Source: an uncultured Clostridia bacterium (lineage in GTDB: Bacteria; Bacillota; Clostridia; UBA1381). From it: 42,362 nucleotides of DNA. A model generated the notes under the pieces. It had not been told where the DNA came from and ran no database searches. It saw only the letters and a list, made by a program, of their open reading frames with translations. Below, piece by piece: positions 1-8,196 of the stretch; positions within the stretch are counted from its first letter, which is position 1; each line of letters begins with the position of its first letter. A program made the translations under genes and the position numbers. The stretch covers positions 1-42,362 of the forward strand of contig CANQYQ010000004.1 in assembly GCA_947628155.1 (NCBI GenBank), in the 5' to 3' direction.

Positions 1-302
1 TTTAGTAATTGCCATATCTCGTCCACCTTCGCTTTGATAGCCGTAATATCTTGTTTCATAATTCCATAGGTATTGGCATTCCGCGTGATTTGATTGATAT
101 TCTTTCCGATAGCGTTTATCTCTTTAACTACCGCCCTTAAATCGGAAGTATCAACATTTACCACAAACCCGTCAATAGCCATTTTACGCAGATACGCGCC
201 TCGATTGGTTACATTAGCCAGCCGGACGCGTTTGTTTATCTGTTCCAATTCTTTTTCATCAACATAAAATTTCACTTGAATATCCCGCTTGCGCTTATCC
301 AA
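1..302 (-). CDS. mobC: Mobilization relaxosome protein MobC (3' end outside window)
   Basis: The visible 100 codons read from a TTG start (complement of 300-302) preceded by AAAGGAGG eight bases upstream. The N-terminus (DKRKRDIQVKFYVDEKELEQ) is followed by a ribbon-helix-helix-like stretch with NRGAYLRKMAIDG and a helical part with INAIGKNINQITRNANTYG. This is the typical pattern of MobC accessory proteins, which bind oriT and help the relaxase nick plasmids or integrative elements. No stop codon is seen, so the C-terminus and presumably the relaxase gene lie to the left of the window. Family known: relaxosome assembly at oriT. Inferred: this is the edge of an integrative conjugative or mobilizable element. 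A consensus promoter lies at 497-525 on the same strand. Confidence 0.8.
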   Translation of the reverse strand, partial: MDKRKRDIQVKFYVDEKELEQINKRVRLANVTNRGAYLRKMAIDGFVVNVDTSDLRAVVKEINAIGKNINQITRNANTYGIMKQDITAIKAKVDEIWQLL

Positions 303-327
303 AATTTTCGCCTCCTTTCGTTGCACA

Positions 328-414
328 GGAAACTTTTTGCAAAATCCCGCAAGGGATTTTGGAACACTTCGGTACTTTGAGTACCATAGTGTTATGCTTG
401 CTAAAAAAGTTTCC
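328..414. other. Nested inverted repeats upstream of mobC, candidate oriT
   Basis: An outer 11-bp stem (GGAAACTTTTT 328-338 with AAAAAGTTTCC 404-414) encloses two hairpins: AAAATCCC-GCAA-GGGATTTT (341-360) and a two-part stem AACACT/AGTGTT plus GGTAC/GTACC (363-393). The block lies just upstream of mobC, where oriT usually sits in MobC-type elements. It also falls inside the mobC 5' leader, so an RNA role is possible. The oriT call is inferred from position and symmetry only; no nic site was recognised with certainty. Confidence 0.4.
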
Positions 415-496
415 ACCCATTATCAGCACTATAAATACTCTGTTTTTCTCGTTTTTACCTGTTATTAGAGAATATCCGTATCAATAGTACATATTT

Positions 497-525
497 TTTA
501 TATCGGCGAACTAATAATATGTCAA
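497..525 (-). promoter_or_regulatory. Sigma-A promoter for mobC
   Basis: On the minus strand, TTGACA (525-520) and TATAAA (502-497) are separated by 17 bp. Transcription would run leftward through the inverted-repeat block into mobC. It is divergent from the XRE regulator promoter at 554-582, so both could be controlled from one intergenic region. Confidence 0.6.
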
Positions 526-543
526 TAGTTTTTGAGAAATTTT

Positions 544-582
544 ATTTATGCATTTGAAATTCATAAATATATGTGTTATACT
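544..582 (+). promoter_or_regulatory. Promoter and candidate operator of the XRE regulator
   Basis: TTGAAA (554-559) and TATACT (577-582) are separated by 17 bp. A 7-bp inverted repeat, ATTTATG (544-550) and CATAAAT (562-568), flanks and overlaps the -35 box, as expected for an autoregulated Cro/CI-type repressor. The RBS GAGGTGA lies before the ATG at 603. The operator role is inferred from symmetry and position. Confidence 0.5.
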
Positions 583-602
583 ATGTATGAGGTGAAGTAA
601 AG

Positions 603-1184
603 ATGAATAACGAAGAAATGACAATAGGACAGCGCGTCAGAAAGGCGCGGAAAGAAAAAGGGTATAACCAAACGGAGCTTGCGAACACGCTCGGCAAGTC
701 GCTTCGTACAATACAAAAGTACGAAAACGGCGAGATTGAAATTTCAATCAGTATGCTGAATGAGCTTGCAAAGGCACTTAATACAACGACGACTTATCTG
801 CTCGGTTACAAAACAGAAACGGTGAAACCTCAGATAACCACGTTTGCCGATGTTGCGGTAATGCTGTTTGAGCTTGAAAAGGTCGCGGGACTGAAATTTG
901 ATATTAACGTAAAGCGCCCGCCGAGAGATGATAAGTGGTAATGTTCCATCACATTTGACGGAAAAGCAAAAACCGACCTTAACGCCGATATGTGCCTGTT
1001 CCTCGAGGATTGGTCGGACGCAAGAGAGGATTTCTCGCCAGAGCAGTACGCGGATTGGAAGGATAAGACGCTTGCGTATTATTCGAGATTGACAGTCACG
1101 GAACAGGCAGACGAAATATATGATAATGCAATAAAAGTAAAAGTTATTTCGGCAGATTTGCTCAATGCACAAGATGAGGATTAG
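603..1184 (+). pseudogene. XRE-family (Cro/CI) regulator interrupted by an in-frame stop
   Basis: Residues 1-112 form a helix-turn-helix regulator (MTIGQRVRKARKEKGYNQTE, then LANTLGKSLRTIQKYENGEI). Codon 113 (939-941) is TAA. The same frame then continues without shift for about 80 codons (CSITFDGKAKTDL, then CLFLEDWSDAREDFSPEQY) to a stop ending at 1184. The downstream part reads as a natural continuation of the ligand or oligomerization region, so the ancestral protein was about 193 residues and a nonsense change (for instance GAA to TAA) split it. The truncated product keeps the whole DNA-binding domain and could still act as a repressor. The 64-residue frame starting at 990 is the tail of this gene, not a separate gene. 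Confidence 0.75.
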
Positions 1185-1212
1185 CAAAATCAAAAAATGA
1201 CGAATTTGTATA

Positions 1213-1379
1213 TTTACAATATGTGAAAAATATGGTATGCTATAATTGCTACGCAATAACAATGCGTGGTTTGCGTGGAAAAAGACGCAAGCCCTTGTTG
1301 TCATACCACGTATTGTATGAATTGTGTAGCAACAAAAAAGCGGGCTGCGTTCTTTGGTGCGTGGCCGCGAGGTCACGCA
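1213..1379 (+). promoter_or_regulatory. Promoter and structured 5' leader of the LRR surface protein gene
   Basis: A promoter-like TTTACA (1213-1218) lies 17 bp from TATGCT (1236-1241), next to TATAAT (1241-1246). The following RNA would fold into a long three-tier stem: 1246-1257 with 1321-1332, 1259-1270 with 1305-1316, and TTGCGT 1271-1276 with ACGCAA 1285-1290. A second hairpin is TGCGTGGCC-GCGA-GGTCACGCA (1358-1379). An alternative pairing, AGCCC/GGGCT with TTGTTG/CAACAA, would disrupt the outer stem. The RBS GGGGTGGAG follows before the TTG start at 1406. I could not match the leader to a known riboswitch class. Confidence 0.45.
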
Positions 1380-1405
1380 TTTAATATATAAAGGGGTGGA
1401 GAATA

Positions 1406-4400
1406 TTGAAAACAAGATTCATAAGTATGATACTTGTACTAATTATCTTTATGTCTGCGATTCCGAGCATAGCTGGTGCAGAAACTGTTGACAGCGGTAA
1501 ATGTGGGGCAAGCAGTCTCACATGGACCCTAGATAGTGATGGTACTTTAACAATCCAGGGACATGGGGCTATGCTCGCTACAACATGGAACAGCAACGTA
1601 AAAAGAAACGCTAAAAAAGTCATAGTATGTGATGGAGTAACATCAATTAGTGCTTATGGATTTTCCGGATTGTCTATTACAAGCGCACACCTTCCCGATA
1701 GCATTACTTCTATAGGAGGTCGTGTTTTTGAAGGATGCAAATTTTTAACAACGGTAAATATCCCAGCCAGTTTAACCCGAATAAGTGATTTAACTTTTGC
1801 TGATTGTGCTAGTTTAAAAACAATACAAATTCCCGACTCCATTACATACATAGGACGATGGGCATTTGACGGATGTATTTCTTTAAACCATATAACAATT
1901 CCAAAAGGTGTTGAATCTATCAGTTCATGGGCTTTTAGAGGCTGTACAAGTTTGGAAGAAATAACGATTCCGGATGGCGTGACAAGTATTGGAGATTATG
2001 CATTTCACAATTGTACTAACCTAAAACAAGTTGATTTGTCAAATAATATTACTCAACTTTCTAATGGTCTTTTTGATAATTGTACCATGCTCACCAGCAT
2101 AATATTACCGCCTAATATTACCCGAATAGGACAATGGGCATTTGACGGATGCAGTAGTTTATCAGATATTTATATTCCCCGCAGCGTTACCAGTATAGGA
2201 CTATCCGCTTTTTATAAATGTACCAATTTGAAAAATGTTCACTTTGCAGGTACAAAAGAAGAATGGGATAATATTACAAAAGGAGGATATAATCAACCTC
2301 TAAATAATGCTATAATACATTGTGACAGCGCTATGCCAATACAATCGAATTCCACCTCTGCAAACGCCCCGATTATAACATCAGCGGAAATGGAGTTTAA
2401 CGGATCAACGTATAACCTGTTTAAGGATTATGTGAGCATCAATATGGCCAGCAAAGTACAGGCAAGCATTACAGCTGATGTTAATAAAAATGGCTGTGAG
2501 GACGTTCATTTATATATTACTCAGGGAGTAGATACGGCACTGGAGCTTCCTATAGGCTCGGATAAAGGTTTTGTGGTAAGAGATTTTCTAAAAGCCGGAA
2601 AAGATGTTTATTTGCTTGCCGTAGACAGAAAAACAGGAAAATCAACCTCAAAAAAAATACACTTGAGTATCAGCAACAGCGATGAAAAATTAGAGTTACT
2701 TGACCAATATACCGCAGAAATCGGAACTAATATTGAGTTTAAGATTCCCGAAAATGTTCCTGTTTTCTCAGGAATGGAGTTTTCATGGGAACTACTGCCA
2801 TTCCCGTTTTCGGTAGAATTTGACAGCGAGGATCCTCATAAGCTTCATATTGTTTTCGGCGCAAATATAGAAAATGAGGAAGTGACAAAAGACGGTATAA
2901 AACGAAAATATTTTAAGGACTTTGATTTCAAAAAATATAAAGAAGATTTCAAAAAGTCAGTAAGAAAAGGTGACCGCACAATTAAACAAGTTCGTAATGA
3001 CTATAAAATGCGCAATGATACCAGATTATTCTTTAACGGCAATGTTATTAACAGCAGTGGTGGTAAATGGGGTGGTGATCTTGACCTCACAGGTTATGCC
3101 GAGGTATATTATACAGATGGGCAGTTTAAATTTGCAGAGGGGCAATTATGCTTTGATGCAGAATTTAAATATACATACCAGGGGCAATTATTTATATGGG
3201 TTGTACCAGTTTATTACGAAATCGGCGGTGGTGTTGGAGCAGGCATAGAAGGCAAACTTGTCAACATTGATCCTGTTAATTTTTATCCAGAGCTTGAAGC
3301 GTATATTAATGCAAAGATAATGGCAGAAATAGGTGCCGGAATTGGCGTTGCAAAAGTTGCTACTGTAGGAGCTTCCGGTGAAGGCTCATTAAATATAAAA
3401 AATGCCTTAGATAGAGAATATATTAAATCATGGGTTGAGGGCTCTGCCAATTTTAACATAAAATTATTAGGACGATCTGTAGTAAAAAAAGAATTTGCAA
3501 AAGGCGAGTTCCTTATTTTTGAAACAGGTAATCCTAACGGTCTACTCGGCTCCGGAGGCGGTGGCGGAGGCGGTGGTGGCGGTGGCGCCTTTTCTCTAGC
3601 GTCATCTTCTGATTATAACACCATAGATATAGATAAAGCTTATGAAAACGAAGATCGCAGCTATGCGGAATCACCTGTTGAATGGACGGGCGGAGCAGGT
3701 GAAATACAGCTTGCAAGTGTTGAAAAATCAAATGAAACATTGCGTAAACTTGCCGATAATATTTATACTGAGGCAAAACCGTTAATATGTAATATTGACG
3801 GTACAAAGGTAATGGTGATGCAGTGGGACAACGCCTCGCGCGCTGATGTTGACCGTTCCATGCTTGTATACTCCACATATGATGAAACAGCCGATGCATG
3901 GACTGAACCAAAGGCGATAGATGATGACGGAACAGCAGATTTTTATCCTTGTTTCAAGGATGGTTGGCTTGTATGGCAAAATGAAAAAACGAAGCTCAAT
4001 GACGATATGACTTTAAGAGAAATCGGAGAATTGGGCGAAATTTGTGTAACACAGTGGAATGAAGACGGTTTTGATGCTCCAATGCAAATCACTAATAATA
4101 ATACTCTTGATACTCAGCCATGTGTATCAACTGAGAGTCAAACAGTTTCAGTCGTATGGACAACAAATACAGAGAGTGATATATTAGGTATAACCGGACG
4201 AAATTCTATAATGAAATCAGAGCTTGACTTTTATGATGTATGGGGTGAGCCTGTAGTAGTCGAATCAGATTTAAATGCAATAATATCTATAGATGCCGGA
4301 GCTGCAGAAACAGCTCTTGATATAGCATATGTTATGGATGAGGATAATGATCTGAATACAATCAATGACCGTGATATACGTGTAATTTATCGCACGGGAG

Positions 4401-5752
4401 AAGAATTGCGATTAACTAATAACAATGTTATTGAAAGTAATCCGGTTTTTATATTTAAAGATCTGTACTATTACAGCGATGGAAACATTGTTTGTTCTCG
4501 GGTAGATGAAGCGGATAACTGGTACACTATATTCAGCAAAGCAAAACCGGGACTTACCGATTCATTTTCTGTGACAAGAAATTTCTATACGGATGAGGAA
4601 ATTCTTCTTTGGTCAAAGGCAGAAAATGACGGTTCCGGCATATACGCTTCGCTTTACCGAAACGGAGAATGGAGTGAGGAAATACAGATTGCTCATATGG
4701 AAAACTGTCAGCTAAAATATCCTAATGGCTTTATTGATGATGATGGATTGATATTTGCAGCATTTAACAGCGGCGAACTTGAGGACAATACTGTAACAAA
4801 GACAGACTTATATACTATAGAAGTGAATTCCACGTATGATCTTGCGATAACAGAATCTTATGTGGATGAATCAAATTTAAAAATATACGCGACTGTAACA
4901 AACGTAGGAGAATTACCTGTTGACTTCTACAGAGTAGGATTAAATTATGGATATATTGTAGAATACAAAGAAATAATAGAAACATTAAAACCGGGGGAAT
5001 CAAAAGATTTAGAATTTACATATGATCCTGCGCGTATTACTGATTTTCAGGGACGGACAGGATTAACACTTGAAATTCCGGATTATGAAGATTATAACAG
5101 TGACGATAACTATGTAATGTTTAAAGTATTGAATCCCGATTTATATGTGGAAGATATTTCATTAAATGCAGATGAAAGTATTTTGTATGCCAATATATCA
5201 AATATAGGAAATTCAGATGCAGCGAATGTATCTATCAAATTGCGGGATGGAGGCATTGAAGGCACAACTATTGATGAGGATGTAACAGATATTGGAAAGG
5301 ATGAAACGTATACAGCTGTTTTTACTATTGATAAAGATAATATGAGATTTTATGATTCTGATAAACAATTATATGTGACAGCGGAATATGAAGGTGAAGA
5401 ATCATCAAAGGGCAATAATGATAACTATGTATTTATCACAAGTCCGTCCGGCGTGGCTGATTACGAGACGGAAATTTTAAGCTATGATAAGATTTCCGGA
5501 AAAAATATGATAAATTCCGTTGCCGTAAATAATACCGATACCGAACTGACTTGCCAGCTTTTTACAGCGGTATATTCCACGAGCGGCATGCTCAAAGGCT
5601 GCGGAATGGTAGATGCAGCGATTGCCGCTAACGATGATACAGGAGTTGACATCTCTGTTCCTTGTGAGTTGAAGAGCGGCGATACAATAAAGACTTTCAT
5701 GTGGAAAAACCAAGAGCCTCTGTGTAATGCGGCGGAAATGGAGATTGAGTAA
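1406..5752 (+). CDS. Secreted BspA-type leucine-rich-repeat surface protein
   Basis: This 1,448-residue protein starts at TTG (RBS GGGGTGG) with a signal peptide ending near AGAETVDSG. Residues ~33-60 (CGASSLTWTLDSDGTLTI) are the usual entry motif of BspA proteins. Residues ~60-310 hold about ten LRR_5 repeats of the form F-x-GC-x-SL-x-x-I-x-IP-x-x-V-x-x-I. A middle region of unknown fold ends in a run of about 13 glycines (residues ~716-728). Residues ~1140-1350 contain two CARDB-like beta-sandwich segments (YDLAITESYVD, LYVEDISLNADES), followed by a Clostridial C-terminal module. No LPXTG or SLH anchor is visible. BspA-like repeats are known for adhesion and host or matrix binding; an adhesin role here is inferred. 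The gene is AT-richer than the chromosomal genes to its right, and it lies beside mobC, consistent with acquisition. Confidence 0.85.
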   Translation: MKTRFISMILVLIIFMSAIPSIAGAETVDSGKCGASSLTWTLDSDGTLTIQGHGAMLATTWNSNVKRNAKKVIVCDGVTSISAYGFSGLSITSAHLPDSITSIGGRVFEGCKFLTTVNIPASLTRISDLTFADCASLKTIQIPDSITYIGRWAFDGCISLNHITIPKGVESISSWAFRGCTSLEEITIPDGVTSIGDYAFHNCTNLKQVDLSNNITQLSNGLFDNCTMLTSIILPPNITRIGQWAFDGCSSLSDIYIPRSVTSIGLSAFYKCTNLKNVHFAGTKEEWDNITKGGYNQPLNNAIIHCDSAMPIQSNSTSANAPIITSAEMEFNGSTYNLFKDYVSINMASKVQASITADVNKNGCEDVHLYITQGVDTALELPIGSDKGFVVRDFLKAGKDVYLLAVDRKTGKSTSKKIHLSISNSDEKLELLDQYTAEIGTNIEFKIPENVPVFSGMEFSWELLPFPFSVEFDSEDPHKLHIVFGANIENEEVTKDGIKRKYFKDFDFKKYKEDFKKSVRKGDRTIKQVRNDYKMRNDTRLFFNGNVINSSGGKWGGDLDLTGYAEVYYTDGQFKFAEGQLCFDAEFKYTYQGQLFIWVVPVYYEIGGGVGAGIEGKLVNIDPVNFYPELEAYINAKIMAEIGAGIGVAKVATVGASGEGSLNIKNALDREYIKSWVEGSANFNIKLLGRSVVKKEFAKGEFLIFETGNPNGLLGSGGGGGGGGGGGAFSLASSSDYNTIDIDKAYENEDRSYAESPVEWTGGAGEIQLASVEKSNETLRKLADNIYTEAKPLICNIDGTKVMVMQWDNASRADVDRSMLVYSTYDETADAWTEPKAIDDDGTADFYPCFKDGWLVWQNEKTKLNDDMTLREIGELGEICVTQWNEDGFDAPMQITNNNTLDTQPCVSTESQTVSVVWTTNTESDILGITGRNSIMKSELDFYDVWGEPVVVESDLNAIISIDAGAAETALDIAYVMDEDNDLNTINDRDIRVIYRTGEELRLTNNNVIESNPVFIFKDLYYYSDGNIVCSRVDEADNWYTIFSKAKPGLTDSFSVTRNFYTDEEILLWSKAENDGSGIYASLYRNGEWSEEIQIAHMENCQLKYPNGFIDDDGLIFAAFNSGELEDNTVTKTDLYTIEVNSTYDLAITESYVDESNLKIYATVTNVGELPVDFYRVGLNYGYIVEYKEIIETLKPGESKDLEFTYDPARITDFQGRTGLTLEIPDYEDYNSDDNYVMFKVLNPDLYVEDISLNADESILYANISNIGNSDAANVSIKLRDGGIEGTTIDEDVTDIGKDETYTAVFTIDKDNMRFYDSDKQLYVTAEYEGEESSKGNNDNYVFITSPSGVADYETEILSYDKISGKNMINSVAVNNTDTELTCQLFTAVYSTSGMLKGCGMVDAAIAANDDTGVDISVPCELKSGDTIKTFMWKNQEPLCNAAEMEIE

Positions 5753-5775
5753 TCGGTAATCATAATTTTAATATA

Positions 5776-5816
5776 CAGAAACGGCATATCGCAATTTAAG
5801 CGATATGCCGTTTCTG
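5776..5816. terminator. Bidirectional terminator hairpin
   Basis: A perfect 17-bp inverted repeat (CAGAAACGGCATATCGC 5776-5792 with its complement 5800-5816, loop AATTTAA) lies between the convergent LRR gene and glnN. The T-tract is inside the stem rather than after it. It is likely to end both transcripts. Confidence 0.65.
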
Positions 5817-5907
5817 CACCCTGTCCGACAGCCTGTTATAAAAATTATTGATTATACTGTCTTATGTCATGCCATCGATGCCGGTATTTTTTATGTTTGC
5901 CTATGTA

Positions 5908-7986
5908 TTAAACTCTGTAAAGCAGATCCGTATACGTCGGGAACGGCCAATATTCCTCGGAAACGAGGGTTTCAAGCTCATCGGCCGTCGCGCGGAGCTT
6001 GGCCATAGCCGGTATTGCCTTATCCCTGTAATATCTCGCGAGCTTTAACGCATCGCCGGCGGGAACGCTGTCGGAAACCTTCTGCAGCGCGGCGATATTC
6101 GCGATAAGCGATTCGGTAAGCTTTGAAATTCTTGTGGCAAGAGCTTTTTCCTTCGGCACTTTTATACCAATTGCTTCTTTGGACGAAATGCTGTCCACGA
6201 GGAATTTCGCATATTCAAGACATGCTGGGAGTATTTCCTGATTCGCCATCTGGAGCATTGTAAGAACCTCGATGTTAAGCGCCTTATAATAATCCTCAAG
6301 AAGAATCTCCGTTCTTGTAACGGTCTCCTCCTTTGTAAATACGCCGTGCTTCTCAAACAGCTTAACTGATTTTGGCTCCGCGAAATAGGGGATAGCGTCG
6401 GGAGTAGTCTTAAGATTGGGCAGACCTCTTCTTTCGGCCTCCTTGATCCATTCATCGCTGTAGCCATTGCCGTTAAAGATGATTCTCTTATGCTTCTTGA
6501 ATACCTTGATCGCAAGGTTCATCGCGTCGTGCGCGATATCCTGCGTGCCGTCAAGCTCATCCGCGAACTGTGAAAGCGATTCCGCGACTATTGTGTTTAT
6601 AATTATGTTAATGCCGGAAATCGACTGCGATGAGCCGGGCATTCTGAACTCGAACCGGTTTCCGGTAAACGCGAACGGTGAAGTTCTATTTCTGTCGGTC
6701 GCATCACGGTTAAGCGTAGGAAGCGAAGCAACACCGGTATCAAGAATACCCATAGCCTCTTCCTTCGTGCGCTTGCCCTCTACAAGCTGATTTACGACAT
6801 TTTCGAGCTGATCTCCGAGGTACATCGAAACGATCGCCGGAGGCGCTTCGTTCGCACCGAGACGATGGTCGTTGCCGGCGGTCGCCACAGACAGCCTTAA
6901 AAGCTCCGCATAATCGTCAACGGCCTTTATAACAGCCGCTAAGAACAGCAGGAACTGTACATTATCCTGCGGGTTCCTGCCCGGCTTTAACAGATTCTCG
7001 CCCTCAACCGTTCCCAAAGACCAGTTGTTGTGCTTGCCCGAGCCGTTTATGCCCTCATACGGCTTTTCATTGAGCAGACACCATAATCCATGACGGTTCG
7101 CGACCTTCTTCAAAATCTCCATTGTAAGCTGGTTATGATCGGCCGCGACGTTCGATGTCGAGAATACGGGCGCGACCTCATGCTGAGCCGGAGCGACCTC
7201 GTTATGCTTTGTTTTTGTAAATACACCCAGCTTCCATAATTCCTCGTCGACCTCTTTCATGAACGAGGAAACGCGTTCCTTGATCTGTCCGAAATAGTGA
7301 TCCTCAAGCTCCTGACCCTTTGCCGGCATAGCTCCGAACAAGGTCCTGCCGGTAAGCATAAGATCCTTTCGCATTGAATAAAGCTCCTTGTCAACAAGGA
7401 AATATTCCTGCTCGGGTCCGACATAAGAAACTACCTTTTTTGTGGTTTTTCCGAACAAAGCGAGTACGCGTTTTGCCTCCTTATCGACCGCCGCCATCGA
7501 ACGCAGAAGCGGGGTTTTCTTATCCAGCACCTGTCCCGTGTACGATATAAATGATGTCGGGATGCAAAGCGAGCTGTCCTTTATGAAAGCGTACGAGGTC
7601 GGATCCCATGCCGTATAACCGCGCGCCTCAAATGTCGCGCGCAGACCGCCCGACGGAAAGCTTGACGCGTCCGGCTCACCCATAACGAGGTTCTTACCGG
7701 AGAACTCCATAATTACCGTGCCGTTTTCGTCCGGCTCAATAAATGAATCATGCTTTTCCGCCGTAGTTCCCGTCATCGGCTGAAACCAGTGCGTGTAATG
7801 CGTACAGCCGTTTTCAACCGCCCAATCCTTCATCGCGTTGGCAACGACCTCGGCGACGTTAAGGTCGAGAGGGGTGCCCTCCTGGATTGTCTTTAGCAAA
7901 GATTTGTAAGTAGCCTTCGGCAGTCTCGCTTCCATTGTCGGAAGATTGAATACCTTTGAACCGAAATACTCTGCAACATTAGCCAT
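5908..7986 (-). CDS. glnN: Glutamine synthetase type III (GlnN)
   Basis: This 692-residue protein has the length typical of GSIII, a dodecameric cytosolic enzyme that makes glutamine from glutamate, ammonia and ATP. Recognisable family segments include VAEYFGSKVFN at the N-terminus, the GPEQEYFLVDKELY metal/glutamate segment, HNEVAPAQHEVAPVF, NGSGKHNNWSLGT (ATP/substrate loop), HRLGANEAPPAIVSMYLG and NRTSPFAFTGNRFEFRMPGS. All appear intact. The start ATG has an AGGAGGT RBS. The gene is monocistronic, with a consensus promoter at 8116-8144 and a terminator-like hairpin in the leader at 8048-8083, which suggests control by premature termination. It is convergent with the LRR gene. Confidence 0.95.
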   Translation of the reverse strand: MANVAEYFGSKVFNLPTMEARLPKATYKSLLKTIQEGTPLDLNVAEVVANAMKDWAVENGCTHYTHWFQPMTGTTAEKHDSFIEPDENGTVIMEFSGKNLVMGEPDASSFPSGGLRATFEARGYTAWDPTSYAFIKDSSLCIPTSFISYTGQVLDKKTPLLRSMAAVDKEAKRVLALFGKTTKKVVSYVGPEQEYFLVDKELYSMRKDLMLTGRTLFGAMPAKGQELEDHYFGQIKERVSSFMKEVDEELWKLGVFTKTKHNEVAPAQHEVAPVFSTSNVAADHNQLTMEILKKVANRHGLWCLLNEKPYEGINGSGKHNNWSLGTVEGENLLKPGRNPQDNVQFLLFLAAVIKAVDDYAELLRLSVATAGNDHRLGANEAPPAIVSMYLGDQLENVVNQLVEGKRTKEEAMGILDTGVASLPTLNRDATDRNRTSPFAFTGNRFEFRMPGSSQSISGINIIINTIVAESLSQFADELDGTQDIAHDAMNLAIKVFKKHKRIIFNGNGYSDEWIKEAERRGLPNLKTTPDAIPYFAEPKSVKLFEKHGVFTKEETVTRTEILLEDYYKALNIEVLTMLQMANQEILPACLEYAKFLVDSISSKEAIGIKVPKEKALATRISKLTESLIANIAALQKVSDSVPAGDALKLARYYRDKAIPAMAKLRATADELETLVSEEYWPFPTYTDLLYRV

Positions 7987-8047
7987 TGTGAATACCTCCT
8001 AAAAATTTTCCTTATTCGGAAATTATTAACATGTTAAGATAATACTG

Positions 8048-8083
8048 AAAAAGGCGCATTATATCCTTAGATATAAAACGCCC
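8048..8083 (-). terminator. Terminator-like attenuator in the glnN leader
   Basis: On the minus strand the stem GGCG plus TTATATC pairs with GATATAA plus CGCC (53-56/79-82 and 59-65/70-76 of block 8000) around a short loop, and is followed by five T residues. It lies between the promoter (start near 8109) and the glnN ATG at 7986. It is therefore an intrinsic terminator that transcripts must pass to express glnN. Confidence 0.55.
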
Positions 8084-8115
8084 TTGCTTTATCTCAATCT
8101 CATATTTACATAGCG

Positions 8116-8144
8116 ATTTTACCACAACAAAGCGCGCGTGTCAA
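8116..8144 (-). promoter_or_regulatory. Sigma-A promoter for glnN
   Basis: On the minus strand TTGACA (8144-8139) and TAAAAT (8121-8116) are 17 bp apart, with a TGTGG extended -10. The predicted start is near 8109, giving a leader of about 120 nt that contains the attenuator. Confidence 0.65.
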
Positions 8145-8196
8145 TATGCATAATGTCAAAATTAACGCGGATTAACTTCATTTTAGTTATGCATAA

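Noticed and set aside
1246-1379. c-di-GMP-I (GEMM) riboswitch in the LRR leader
   Set aside because: An ACGCAAGCC stretch resembles part of the motif, but GGGCAAACC and the rest of the consensus are missing.
744-1415. Long open frame on the minus strand (223 codons)
   Set aside because: It overlaps the XRE gene and the structured leader antisense, has no RBS and no recognisable domain.
5805-6048. Short plus-strand ORFs at the glnN 3' end
   Set aside because: They are antisense shadows of glnN with no RBS.
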